The position numbers were made by a program, and so were the translations under genes. Below are positions 1-7,712 of a stretch of 16,075 nucleotides of DNA, in pieces. The notes under the pieces were generated by a model, which was given only the letters and a program-made list of their open reading frames with translations, searched no databases and was not told the origin of the DNA. Position 1 is the stretch's first letter. Each line of letters begins with the position of its first letter. This DNA is from Oscillospiraceae bacterium (lineage in GTDB: Bacteria; Bacillota; Clostridia; Oscillospirales; Oscillospiraceae): contig JAQUZL010000034.1 of the NCBI GenBank assembly GCA_028691385.1, forward strand, positions 1 through 16,075, written 5' to 3'.

Positions 1-1795
1 CGCCGCGGGGGCGAATCAGGCAGTCTTTTTCAAAGCCGATGAGATCCTCTCTGCCCGCTTTTACCAGTGCTTCCCAGACCAGATAATAATTTTTCGGATT
101 GCGGTACTGAATCAGCGCCCGCTGCATGGCCTTTTCATGGGGATCGGTGGGAACATAGACTGGCTTCATCGTCCGCGGATCAAGACCAGTATCATACATG
201 ACCGTGGAAATAGTGGACGGCGTGGGGTAAAAGTCCTGCACCTGCTCGGGCATATAGCCGAGGTCACGCAAATATTCCGCCAGCTCCACTGCCTCTTTCA
301 TGGTTGAGCCGGGATGGGATGACATGAGATATGGCACTACATACTGCTCTTTGCCCATCTGCCGGTTGAGCGATCGATACTTGTCCAAAAACGCGCGATA
401 GACCGCGCCGGCAGGCTTGCCCATCCGCTGCAAAACCGGATCGCACACATGCTCCGGTGCGACCTTCAGCTGCCCGGACACATGGTGCTGCACCAGTTCC
501 CGGAAAAACGTATCGTCCTTATCCAGCAGCAGATAGTCAAAGCGGACGCCGCTGCGAATAAACACTTTTTTGATTCCCGGCAGCGCGCGCAGCGCACGCA
601 GCAGCGCAACATAGTCCGTGTGATCGACAATCAGATTGGGACACGGCTTGGGGAACAGGCACTGCCGATTCTGACAAACGCCGTCTTTTTCCTGCTTGGC
701 GCAGGCCGGATGGCGGAAATTGGCGGTCGGACCGCCCACATCATGGATATATCCCTTAAAATCCGGGTCCTCTATGATCTTCTTTGCCTCCGAAAGAATG
801 GATGCATGGCTCCGCGCCTGAATGGTGCGTCCCTGATGGAATGTCAGCGCGCAAAAGCTGCATCCGCCAAAGCAGCCCCGGCAGGAGGTCAGGCTGAACT
901 TGATCTCCGCGATGGCAGGCACGCCGCCCTTTTCCTCATAAGACGGATGGTAGGTGCGCGCATAGGGCAGGTCGTAGACATTGTCCATTTCCTCGGTAGT
1001 GAGCGGATACTGCGGCGGGTTCTGCACCACAAATTCATGTGCGCCGTATGGCTCTACCAGCTGCAGCGCAGTGTGCGCGTCGGTGTTCTGGTACTGGGTG
1101 TAAAAGCTGGCCGCGTAGGCCGCTTTGCTCGATTGCAGCGTTTCAAAGCTTGGCAGCAGCTTATAGTCCACCAGATCGTCCAGCGCCGTCGCGCGGAACA
1201 CCGTGCCGCGAATAAAGGTCAGATCCCGCACCGAAAGTCCGCTCTGCAGGCCGTCGGCTACCTCCACCACAGCCTTTTCGCCCATTCCATAGATCAGCAA
1301 ATCCGCCTGCGCATCGAGCAAAATGGAACGTTTACGCTTGTCCGACCAATAGTCATAGTGCGCCAGACGCCGCAGGCTGGCCTCAATACCGCCAATGATG
1401 ATCGGCGTATGTTGATAGCGTCTGCGGATGAGATTGCAATAGACCACGGTTGCATAGTCCGGGCGCTTGCCCATCTCGCCGCCGGGGGTGTAGGCGTCCG
1501 TAGTACGGCGCTTTTTGGAAACGGCATAGTGGTTGACCATGGAGTCCATATTGCCGCCCATGACCAAAAAACCCAGCCGCGGCGTGCCCAGTACGGCAAT
1601 CGAATCCGGGTCTTTCCAGTCCGGCTGGGAAATGATCCCCACCTTGTAGCCCGCCTGCTCCAGCACACGGCTGATGATGGCATGGCCGAAGGAGGGATGA
1701 TCCACATAGGCGTCCCCAATCACATAGACAAAATCACACTGCGCCCAGCCGCGCGCCTCCATATCCGATTGGCTCATCGGAAGAAAATCCGGCAT
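1..1795 (-). CDS. ygiQ: YgiQ family radical SAM protein (UPF0313), 3' end outside the window
   Basis: The gene reads leftward and runs off the window edge after 598 codons, so the C-terminus is missing. The start is the ATG at 1795, preceded by AGGATG about 7 nt upstream. The radical SAM cluster motif CxxxCxxC is at Cys308, Cys312 and Cys315, in the family-typical setting SCRGCFGGCSFCALTFHQGR. The N-terminal segment opens MPDFLPMSQSDMEARGW and includes GGNMDSMVNHY, both typical of the large YgiQ proteins (about 600-740 aa). These proteins are expected to bind a 4Fe-4S cluster and SAM and to work in the cytosol, but their reaction is not established. The gene stands alone, divergent from nrdD, with its own candidate promoter. 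The family call is firm; the function is unknown. Confidence 0.93.
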   Translation of the reverse strand, partial: MPDFLPMSQSDMEARGWAQCDFVYVIGDAYVDHPSFGHAIISRVLEQAGYKVGIISQPDWKDPDSIAVLGTPRLGFLVMGGNMDSMVNHYAVSKKRRTTDAYTPGGEMGKRPDYATVVYCNLIRRRYQHTPIIIGGIEASLRRLAHYDYWSDKRKRSILLDAQADLLIYGMGEKAVVEVADGLQSGLSVRDLTFIRGTVFRATALDDLVDYKLLPSFETLQSSKAAYAASFYTQYQNTDAHTALQLVEPYGAHEFVVQNPPQYPLTTEEMDNVYDLPYARTYHPSYEEKGGVPAIAEIKFSLTSCRGCFGGCSFCALTFHQGRTIQARSHASILSEAKKIIEDPDFKGYIHDVGGPTANFRHPACAKQEKDGVCQNRQCLFPKPCPNLIVDHTDYVALLRALRALPGIKKVFIRSGVRFDYLLLDKDDTFFRELVQHHVSGQLKVAPEHVCDPVLQRMGKPAGAVYRAFLDKYRSLNRQMGKEQYVVPYLMSSHPGSTMKEAVELAEYLRDLGYMPEQVQDFYPTPSTISTVMYDTGLDPRTMKPVYVPTDPHEKAMQRALIQYRNPKNYYLVWEALVKAGREDLIGFEKDCLIRPRG

Positions 1796-1834
1796 CTTTT
1801 ATCATCCTATCTTCATCAAACAGTTTTTCTTTTC

Positions 1835-1843
1835 AGTATACCA
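1835..1843 (-). promoter_or_regulatory. Candidate extended -10 promoter of ygiQ
   Basis: On the minus strand this reads TGG followed by TATACT, an extended -10 element (TGnTATAAT type). It lies about 40 nt upstream of the ygiQ start codon. The hexamer 17 bp further upstream (TTCCAT) is a poor -35, as extended -10 promoters allow. This is inferred from sequence only. Confidence 0.45.
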
Positions 1844-1948
1844 AAAAACACGAATGCATGGAAGCAAAAGTAACGGTAATCTTTCTTCCATCATCCATTC
1901 TTGTCAGATCCATATATATATTTCATTGTTATTTTGTATCTTTCCAGC

Positions 1949-1977
1949 TTGCAAAGCACAATATATAGTGTTATAAT
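1949..1977 (+). promoter_or_regulatory. Sigma-A-type promoter of nrdD
   Basis: TTGCAA (1949-1954) and a perfect TATAAT (1972-1977) are separated by exactly 17 bp. Transcription would start near 1984, giving a leader of about 78 nt before the nrdD ATG at 2062. The spacer is almost completely occupied by the first NrdR-like box. Confidence 0.75.
1956..1971 (+). promoter_or_regulatory. NrdR box 1, inside the nrdD promoter spacer
   Basis: GCACAATATATAGTGT is an imperfect palindrome. Its reverse complement contains ACACTATATATTGTG, essentially the published NrdR-box consensus for ribonucleotide reductase operons. It fills 16 of the 17 bp between the -35 and -10 hexamers, so a bound repressor would compete directly with RNA polymerase. 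No nrdR gene is in the window, so the regulator is inferred. Confidence 0.8.
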
Positions 1978-2008
1978 CAGTCACGTTACCAATCCCAGTT
2001 CAGAAAAA

Positions 2009-2024
2009 CCACAAGATGTTGTGC
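2009..2024 (+). promoter_or_regulatory. NrdR-like box 2, in the nrdD leader
   Basis: CCACAAGATGTTGTGC has perfect CACAA/TTGTG arms like box 1. It starts 53 bp downstream of box 1, about five helical turns, so both sites would face the same side of the DNA. Tandem, helically phased boxes are the known arrangement for NrdR, although about 31-32 bp is the commoner spacing. This box lies downstream of the predicted transcription start. Confidence 0.6.
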
Positions 2025-2061
2025 CTGTCTTTGCGTGGGCTACAAGAAGGAGTCGTTCGTC

Positions 2062-4239
2062 ATGCAAGTAATCAAAAGAAGTGGCAGTGAAGTCGAATTC
2101 GACATCACCAAAATCATTTCCGCCATCACAAAGGCCAATAATGAGGTGGTGAGCGCCGATCGCATGACGATGGCGCAAATCCAATCCATTGCGACCAAGG
2201 TGGAAAATAAGTGCAAATCACTCAGCCATGCGCCCTCTGTGGAAGAAATTCAGGATCTGGTGGAAGATCAGATCATGGCGCACAGCGCCTATGCCGTCGC
2301 GCGCATCTATATCACCTATCGCTACACCCACTCGCTCATTCGGCAGTCCAACACTACCGACAGTCAGATTCTTTCCCTGCTGGAATGCAACAACGAAGAG
2401 GTCAAGCAGGAGAACTCCAACAAAAACCCCACCGTCAACTCCGTCCAGCGCGACTATATGGCGGGCGAGGTTTCCAAGGATTTGACCCGCCGCATCCTGC
2501 TGCCGCCGGACATTGTAAAGGCGCACGATGAAGGCCTCATCCATTTTCACGATGCAGACTATTATGCCCAGCATATGCACAACTGCGATCTGGTCAATCT
2601 GGAGGACATGCTGCAAAACGGCACGGTGATCTCCGGCACCATGATCGAAAAACCGCACAGCTTCTCCACCGCCTGCAATATTGCCACGCAGATCATCGCG
2701 CAGGTCGCCTCGTCGCAGTATGGCGGCCAGTCCATCAGCCTGACGCACCTTGCGCCGTTTGTGGACGTCAGCCGCAAAAAAATCCGCAGAGATGTGGAAG
2801 CGGAGCTTGCCGCGCTGGGCGCAACCGCCACACAGGAGGTTGTCCACAACGTCGTGGAGCGCCGCCTGCGCGACGAAATCAAAAAGGGCTGCCAAATGAT
2901 CCAGTATCAGGTTGTCACCCTGATGACCACCAACGGCCAGGCGCCGTTTGTCACCGTCTTTATGTATCTCGGGGAGGCGGCCGACCCCCAGACCAAGCAG
3001 GATCTTGCCATTATCGTTGAGGAAATGCTGAATCAGCGCCTGCAGGGTGTAAAAAACGAAGCCGGGCAGTGGATTACTCCGGCGTTCCCCAAGCTCATCT
3101 ACGTCTTGGAAGAGGAAAACATTCACGAGGACAGTCCATATTATGCGCTGACCAAGCTGGCTGCGAAGTGCACCGCAAAGCGCATGGTGCCGGACTATAT
3201 CTCCGAAAAGGTCATGCGGAAGCTGAAGGTCGATCAAAACGGCGAGGGTCACTGCTATACCTGCATGGGCTGCCGCAGCTTCCTCACGCCGTATGTAGAC
3301 CCGGAAACCGGCAAGCCCAAGTATTACGGCCGCTTCAATCAGGGCGTTGTCACCGTCAATCTGGTGGACGCCGCGCTCACCTCGCAGGGCGATGTGGATA
3401 AATTCTGGACCACGCTGGACGAGCGCCTGAATCTGTGCTACCGCGCGCTGATGTATCGGCACAACCGGCTCATGGGCACCTTGTCCGACGCCGCGCCGAT
3501 TCTGTGGCAGTATGGTGCGCTGGCGCGTCTGAAAAAAGGCGAGCCCATCGACAAGCTGCTCTTTGGCGGCTATTCCACCATTTCGCTGGGATATGCGGGT
3601 CTGTACGAGTGCGTCAAATATATGACCGGTAAATCCCATACCGACCCGTCGGCCACCCCCTTCGCCCTTGATATTATGCGCTATTTGAACGCGGCGTGCA
3701 AGCGTTGGAAGGAAAAGGAAAACATGGACTTCTCCCTGTACGGTACGCCACTGGAGTCCACCACCTTCAAATTTGCAAAGTGCCTGCAAAAGCGTTTTGG
3801 CGTCATTGCGGGCATTACCGACCGCAACTACATCACAAACAGCTATCATATCCATGTCACCGAACCCATCGACGCGTTCTCCAAGCTGAAGTTTGAATCC
3901 CAGTTCCAGCAGCTCTCCCCGGGCGGCGCAATCAGCTATGTGGAAGTGCCGAACATGCAGCATAATCTGGACGCCGTTCTGGAGGTCATGAAATTTATCT
4001 ACGACAATATCATGTACGCAGAGCTGAACACCAAGTCCGACTTTTGTCAGGTTTGCGGCTTTAACGGCGAAATCCAAATTGTGGAGGATGACGGCAAGCT
4101 GATCTGGGAATGTCCGCAGTGCGGCAACCGCGATCAGTCTAAAATGAATGTTGCCAGACGCACCTGCGGCTATATCGGCACGCAGTTCTGGAATCAGGGC
4201 CGCACCCAGGAGATTCAGGATCGCGTCCTGCATCTGTAA
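2062..4239 (+). CDS. nrdD: Anaerobic (class III) ribonucleoside-triphosphate reductase, catalytic subunit
   Basis: A 725-residue enzyme that reduces ribonucleoside triphosphates to deoxynucleotides with a glycyl radical, hence only without oxygen. The start is ATG 2062 with AAGAAGGAG about 9 nt upstream; an in-frame GTG at 2035 lacks such a site. An ATP-cone regulatory domain covers roughly residues 2-95 (VIKRSGSEVEFDITKI). HNCDLVNLEDM (Cys175) and CYTCMGCRS (Cys398-Cys404) lie in the catalytic barrel and probably supply the reductant and thiyl cysteines. A zinc site is formed by Cys662, Cys665, Cys684 and Cys687, just before the glycyl-radical loop RTCGYIG, where Gly703 carries the radical. 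All key elements are intact. The activase NrdG is encoded at 6424, beyond one intervening gene. NrdR boxes precede the gene. Confidence 0.97.
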   Translation: MQVIKRSGSEVEFDITKIISAITKANNEVVSADRMTMAQIQSIATKVENKCKSLSHAPSVEEIQDLVEDQIMAHSAYAVARIYITYRYTHSLIRQSNTTDSQILSLLECNNEEVKQENSNKNPTVNSVQRDYMAGEVSKDLTRRILLPPDIVKAHDEGLIHFHDADYYAQHMHNCDLVNLEDMLQNGTVISGTMIEKPHSFSTACNIATQIIAQVASSQYGGQSISLTHLAPFVDVSRKKIRRDVEAELAALGATATQEVVHNVVERRLRDEIKKGCQMIQYQVVTLMTTNGQAPFVTVFMYLGEAADPQTKQDLAIIVEEMLNQRLQGVKNEAGQWITPAFPKLIYVLEEENIHEDSPYYALTKLAAKCTAKRMVPDYISEKVMRKLKVDQNGEGHCYTCMGCRSFLTPYVDPETGKPKYYGRFNQGVVTVNLVDAALTSQGDVDKFWTTLDERLNLCYRALMYRHNRLMGTLSDAAPILWQYGALARLKKGEPIDKLLFGGYSTISLGYAGLYECVKYMTGKSHTDPSATPFALDIMRYLNAACKRWKEKENMDFSLYGTPLESTTFKFAKCLQKRFGVIAGITDRNYITNSYHIHVTEPIDAFSKLKFESQFQQLSPGGAISYVEVPNMQHNLDAVLEVMKFIYDNIMYAELNTKSDFCQVCGFNGEIQIVEDDGKLIWECPQCGNRDQSKMNVARRTCGYIGTQFWNQGRTQEIQDRVLHL

Positions 4240-4246
4240 GCGCAGC

Positions 4247-4279
4247 AACCGGCTTCTGCAAAGCAGAGGCCGGTTTTTT
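4247..4279 (+). terminator. Strong intrinsic terminator after nrdD
   Basis: A 13-bp stem (4247-4259 with 4263-4275, one G-T pair) closes a 3-nt AAA loop and runs into TTTTTT. It starts 8 nt after the nrdD stop codon. It should end most nrdD transcripts and separate nrdD from the following LTA-synthase-like/nrdG/dut genes. Confidence 0.9.
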
Positions 4280-4310
4280 CTGGCAAAAGCCGGATCTTTT
4301 ATTTCAGCGC

Positions 4311-4339
4311 TTGATTTTTTTGACAGAACCACCCATAAT
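4311..4339 (+). promoter_or_regulatory. Candidate promoter for the LTA-synthase-like/nrdG/dut cluster
   Basis: TTGATT (4311-4316), a 17-bp spacer and CATAAT (4334-4339) lie between the nrdD terminator and the next gene. The predicted start is near 4346, about 28 nt before ATG 4374. No NrdR box is visible here, so nrdG may not share the control of nrdD. An overlapping perfect TTGACA (4320-4325) has no -10 at a proper distance. Confidence 0.5.
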
Positions 4340-4373
4340 AGGGGCGAATCACTTCGCCAAAAGGGGGGCTTTC

Positions 4374-6374
4374 ATGCTTTCGCTCAAGAAAACGTCGGAA
4401 CCTGCTATCAAAGATTTATCCAGAAAGCAGCTGATCGCACTCTCTGCGATACCGAGTCTGGCGCTGGAGCTTTTGATTGAAATATTGGGGCGGCATTCCG
4501 TCCTGGACGGGTTTGCGTTTCTGTTTCAGCATCCGCTTGTTTTTCTATTCAATGCCAGCCTGATCTATATCTCTCTGATTTTTGCACTGTTTTTTCAGCG
4601 AAAGCAATTCGTATTAGCGCTGATCGGCGCATTTTGGGTCAGTCTGGGCGTTGCAAACGCCATTCTGCTCATTTATCGCATCACGCCGCTGTCCGCCATG
4701 GATTTTGTGCTGCTGCATGCCGTCGGCAGTATTTTGCCGCTTTATTTTGGTGTTCCGCAACTGATTTTGACGGCCTTTGGCGCTGCGGTGGTCGTGGTCA
4801 TTCTGGTGTTGGCCTATCGCCGCTGTCCGAGAAGTCCCAATCGCGCGGCGCTGGCACTTGTCATGCTGTCCATCGCCATTGCGGCGGCCACGCTCAGCGG
4901 CTGCGCGATGCGCGCCTGCGGCGTTCTGGGCACCTCCTTTACCAATCTTGGCGCAGCCTACCGCAGCTTCGGCTTTCCATACAGCTTTACCGTCAGTCTG
5001 TTTGATCGCGGCATCGACAAGCCGCCGGACTATTCCGAAGCATCGGTGGACGAGATTCTCGCCGCGATTGACGCCGATCAGACAGTCGAGCCGGAGCAAA
5101 CCCCTAATATTATTTTTCTGCAGCTGGAATCCTTCTTTGATCCCAATTATGTTCACGGCCTTCAGTTTTCGGAAAACCCCATTCCCATTTTCACCGCGCT
5201 GCGGCAAGGGCATCCCCACGGATATTTGACCGTTCCGGTCATCGGCGGCGGCACTGCAAACACAGAGTTTGAGATTTTGACTGCCATGAATCTGGAATAT
5301 TTCGGCACCGGAGAGTACCCTTACAACACCGTGCTGCAAAAGGAGGCATGTGAGTCGATGGCCTATGACCTGCATGATCTGGGCTATGCCACTCATGCCA
5401 TTCACAGCAATTCCGGTACCTTTTACAGTCGTAATTTTGTCTTTTCCCATCTTGGCTTTGACAGCTTTACCTCGCTGGAATATATGAATCCCGTGGAATT
5501 TAACCCCCTTGGCTGGGCGAAGGATCGCGTGCTGATTCCAGAAATCGACAAGGCCCTCGACGCCACAAAGTCCCGGGACTTCATCTATACCATTACCGTT
5601 CAGGGTCACGGGAAATACCCGACCACCGTGGTGGACCCCACCCAGCGCATCACCGTTGACGGACTGCAAAATGAAGCCAATCGCATTCCTTTTGAATATT
5701 ATGTCAACCAGCTCCATGAAACGGACGTTTTTATCGGCGAACTGCTGGCAGATCTCAACGGGCGGCATGAGCCTAGCGTTGTGGTCATGTACGGCGACCA
5801 TTTGCCAAACTTTGAGCTTGATGACGCCAGCGTGCAGATGGACACCGTCTATGAAACGGAATATGTCATCTGGAGCAATTTTGGCTTAACAGCCGACAAT
5901 GTAAACCTTCGTTCTTACCAGCTGTCCTCCTACGTTATGGGGCTGCTGGGGATGGACAGCGGCGTTTTGACAAAGCTGCACCAGCGCTATCAGGACAACG
6001 ACAACTATCAGCAGGCATTAAAGCTGCTGGAATATGACATGCTCTATGGCGACCACGAGGTGCGTCAGGCGCACAAGTATACCCCCACCGTATTGCAGAT
6101 GGGAATTGACCCCATTTTGATTACCGGTTTCAGCCACATGCTGGATTACATGTATATTTACGGCGACAATTTCACACCTTGGAGCACGGTCTACCGAAAC
6201 GGCGACGATCTACCCACCACCTATATCAGTTCGTCGTGCCTGCGCATTGATGAAACGAAGCTCCGCAGCGGCGATCATCTCACTGTCAGTCAGGTTGGTT
6301 CCGACGCCGTCATTCTCAGCACCTCCAACACGCATCTGGTTTCGGAAGATGAGCTTTTGGATCTGCTGAACTAA
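4374..6374 (+). CDS. LTA synthase family protein (membrane-anchored sulfatase-fold phosphotransferase)
   Basis: A 666-aa protein with an N-terminal block of about five membrane segments (residues ~15-185) and an extracellular alkaline-phosphatase/sulfatase-fold domain (~245-540). Family hallmarks are visible: the metal-binding Glu252 in FLQLESFF, the nucleophile Thr294 in GGGTANTEFE (matching KTSDSEF of LtaS), and Asp475-His476 in MYGDHLPNF. Such enzymes transfer glycerol phosphate from phosphatidylglycerol to a lipid-linked polymer on the outer membrane face. After the catalytic domain, residues ~580-660 resemble an IPT/TIG-type beta-sandwich (YIYGDNFTPWSTVYRNG...), which is not part of classical LtaS. 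The start is ATG 4374, with AGGGGGG close upstream. The gene lies between nrdD and nrdG without an obvious functional link. Whether the product is LTA or another phosphoglycerol-decorated glycan cannot be told. Confidence 0.87.
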   Translation: MLSLKKTSEPAIKDLSRKQLIALSAIPSLALELLIEILGRHSVLDGFAFLFQHPLVFLFNASLIYISLIFALFFQRKQFVLALIGAFWVSLGVANAILLIYRITPLSAMDFVLLHAVGSILPLYFGVPQLILTAFGAAVVVVILVLAYRRCPRSPNRAALALVMLSIAIAAATLSGCAMRACGVLGTSFTNLGAAYRSFGFPYSFTVSLFDRGIDKPPDYSEASVDEILAAIDADQTVEPEQTPNIIFLQLESFFDPNYVHGLQFSENPIPIFTALRQGHPHGYLTVPVIGGGTANTEFEILTAMNLEYFGTGEYPYNTVLQKEACESMAYDLHDLGYATHAIHSNSGTFYSRNFVFSHLGFDSFTSLEYMNPVEFNPLGWAKDRVLIPEIDKALDATKSRDFIYTITVQGHGKYPTTVVDPTQRITVDGLQNEANRIPFEYYVNQLHETDVFIGELLADLNGRHEPSVVVMYGDHLPNFELDDASVQMDTVYETEYVIWSNFGLTADNVNLRSYQLSSYVMGLLGMDSGVLTKLHQRYQDNDNYQQALKLLEYDMLYGDHEVRQAHKYTPTVLQMGIDPILITGFSHMLDYMYIYGDNFTPWSTVYRNGDDLPTTYISSSCLRIDETKLRSGDHLTVSQVGSDAVILSTSNTHLVSEDELLDLLN

Positions 6375-6388
6375 CCATATCAAAATTT

Positions 6389-6405
6389 CGCAGCTTCGCG
6401 CTGCG
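6389..6405 (+). other. Small GC-rich hairpin just before nrdG
   Basis: CGCAGC (6389-6394) pairs with GCTGCG (6400-6405) around a 5-nt loop, in the 49-nt gap between the LTA-synthase-like gene and nrdG. No T-tract follows, so it is not a terminator. It ends 6 nt before the nrdG ribosome binding site and could affect mRNA stability or nrdG translation. Confidence 0.45.
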
Positions 6406-6423
6406 CCCAGCGAGGGAATTCTA

Positions 6424-6933
6424 ATGAACTACGCCATGATAAAAAGCTATGACATTGCCGATGGTCCCGGCGTGCGGGTCAGCTTGTTTGTTTCCGGCTG
6501 CACCCACCACTGCGCGGAGTGCTTTAATCCGGAAACATGGGATTTTGCCTACGGCGAACCCTTTACCGCCGAAACGGCCGCGCGCATTTTGCACGATTTG
6601 GCGCCTGTGCACATTCAGGGTTTGACGCTTTTGGGCGGCGAGCCGTTTGAGCCGCAAAATGAGCCGACAATGTGCGCGCTTGCCCGGCAGGTACGGCAGG
6701 CCTATCCGCAAAAAAACATTTGGGCCTACTCCGGCTACCCCTTTGAGCAGTTGCTTGCCCGCGGTTCTGCGCTTCTGCCGGAGGTCGATATTCTGGTGGA
6801 CGGGCCATTTGTAAAAGAACTGAAAAACCTCAACCTCCGCTTTCGCGGCTCTTCCAATCAGCGAATTCTGGACGTTGCACAATCACTTCGCGCCGGTGCG
6901 CCGGTACATTGGGAAGGAGAGTCCGACACATGA
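6424..6933 (+). CDS. nrdG: Anaerobic ribonucleotide reductase activating protein (radical SAM)
   Basis: A 169-aa protein of usual NrdG length. It begins MNYAMIKSYDIADGPGVRVS and carries the CxxxCxxC motif at Cys26, Cys30 and Cys33 (GCTHHCAECFN), which binds the 4Fe-4S cluster used to cleave SAM. The following LTLLGGEPF and DILVDGPF motifs are typical of the family. It installs the glycyl radical on NrdD (Gly703 of the gene at 2062). A ribosome binding site (GAGGG) lies 7 nt upstream. Its stop codon overlaps the start of dut (ATGA), so the two are probably translationally coupled. nrdG usually adjoins nrdD; here a membrane enzyme gene and a strong terminator lie between them. Confidence 0.96.
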   Translation: MNYAMIKSYDIADGPGVRVSLFVSGCTHHCAECFNPETWDFAYGEPFTAETAARILHDLAPVHIQGLTLLGGEPFEPQNEPTMCALARQVRQAYPQKNIWAYSGYPFEQLLARGSALLPEVDILVDGPFVKELKNLNLRFRGSSNQRILDVAQSLRAGAPVHWEGESDT

Positions 6934-7373
6934 TACAGCCAGTTGCAATCAAAAAGCTTCACCCGTCCGCCGCACTGCCCACCTATGGTTCCGCTTACGC
7001 CGCAGGCGCCGATCTGCGCGCCTGTCTGGACGCGCCCGTCACACTCGCCCCCGGGGAAACCGTTGTCATCCCCACCGGCCTTGCCATGGAGATTCCCGCA
7101 GGCTTTGCCGGGCTGATTTATGCCCGCAGCGGCCTTGCCACAAAAAAAGGCCTTGCGCCCGCCAACAAGGTCGGCGTGGTCGACGCAGACTATCGCGGCG
7201 AGGTCAAGGTCGCGCTGCACAATCACAGCGCCGCCGTGCAGGTTGTGGAGCCTTCCGAGCGCATTGCGCAGCTGGTCATCACACCGTTTCTTACCGCTCA
7301 ATTTCTGGAAACTGAAACGCTGACGGATACCGGCCGCGGCGCGGGCGGATTTGGCTCCACCGGGGCAAAGTAA
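6930..7373 (+). CDS. dut: dUTP diphosphatase (dUTPase)
   Basis: A 147-aa trimeric-type dUTPase that hydrolyses dUTP to dUMP and pyrophosphate, preventing uracil incorporation and feeding dTMP synthesis. All five conserved motifs are present in order: AAGADLRA (~24-31), ARSGLATKKGL, GVVDADYRG (Asp85 and Asp87; one is the catalytic aspartate), ERIAQLVI and the C-terminal lid RGAGGFGSTG. The start is ATG 6930, overlapping the nrdG stop by ATGA, with GGAAGGAG about 10 nt upstream inside nrdG. Its place directly behind nrdG fits a nucleotide-supply unit. Confidence 0.97.
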   Translation: MIQPVAIKKLHPSAALPTYGSAYAAGADLRACLDAPVTLAPGETVVIPTGLAMEIPAGFAGLIYARSGLATKKGLAPANKVGVVDADYRGEVKVALHNHSAAVQVVEPSERIAQLVITPFLTAQFLETETLTDTGRGAGGFGSTGAK

Positions 7374-7386
7374 AATTCTTCAGACA

Positions 7387-7415
7387 GTCATATCCCACCG
7401 ATTGCGGAATAATAT
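7387..7415 (+). promoter_or_regulatory. Candidate sigma-E (mother-cell) promoter of yabP
   Basis: GTCATAT (7387-7393), a 14-bp gap and AATAATAT (7408-7415) resemble the sigma-E elements kcATATT and CATACAAT at the right spacing. The yabP start is about 30 nt downstream of the -10. yabP is sigma-E dependent in B. subtilis, which supports the reading. No good sigma-A pair overlaps. The match is partial and AT-rich sequence can mimic it. Confidence 0.4.
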
Positions 7416-7445
7416 ATAACCAGACTGCACGCGGGAGGGATTCAA

Positions 7446-7712
7446 ATGGAATATGAAGCACCCCACCGGCTGTCCATGGAGGATCGCGGACAGCTGAAAA
7501 TTTCCGGTGTTTCCGATGTGGACAGCTTCGATGAACAGACCATCGTCCTGCAAACATCACGCGGGACACTGATTGTACACGGCTCACAGCTGCATTTGCA
7601 AACCTTGTCGCTGGAAAGCGGCCAGATTGAGATTGACGGCATTGTGGACGCGCTGACCTATGAGGACGGCCACCGGGAAAGCGGCAGTTTCTTTGCGCGC
7701 CTGTTTCGCTGA
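7446..7712 (+). CDS. yabP: Sporulation protein YabP
   Basis: An 88-aa protein with a family-typical opening (HRLSMEDRGQLKISGVSDVDSFDEQ) and the YabP body with TSRGTLIVHGSQLHLQTLSLESGQIEIDG. In B. subtilis it is made in the mother cell and, together with YabQ, supports cortex formation. The start is ATG 7446 with GGGAGGGA upstream. The stop codon overlaps the next start (TGATG), coupling it to yabQ. The run yabP-yabQ-divIC-yabR matches B. subtilis; the usual upstream partner yabO/rqcP is replaced here by dut. Confidence 0.92.
   Translation: MEYEAPHRLSMEDRGQLKISGVSDVDSFDEQTIVLQTSRGTLIVHGSQLHLQTLSLESGQIEIDGIVDALTYEDGHRESGSFFARLFR

Noticed and set aside
449..1873. Long plus-strand open frame across the YgiQ gene
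   Set aside because: The minus strand encodes a clear YgiQ radical SAM protein with its cysteine motif; the plus frame shows no recognisable domain and is a shadow.
1911..1936. Additional NrdR box in the TATATATA-rich stretch upstream of nrdD
   Set aside because: It lacks the ACAC/GTGT flanks and is explained by simple AT repeats.
2218..4332. A very long open frame antisense to nrdD
   Set aside because: It mirrors the codon structure of nrdD, has no ribosome binding site or family features, and nrdD is unmistakable on the other strand.
4320..4339. Promoter using the perfect TTGACA at 4320-4325
   Set aside because: The only -10-like hexamer (CATAAT) is 8 bp away, too close; TTGATT at 4311 with 17-bp spacing fits better.
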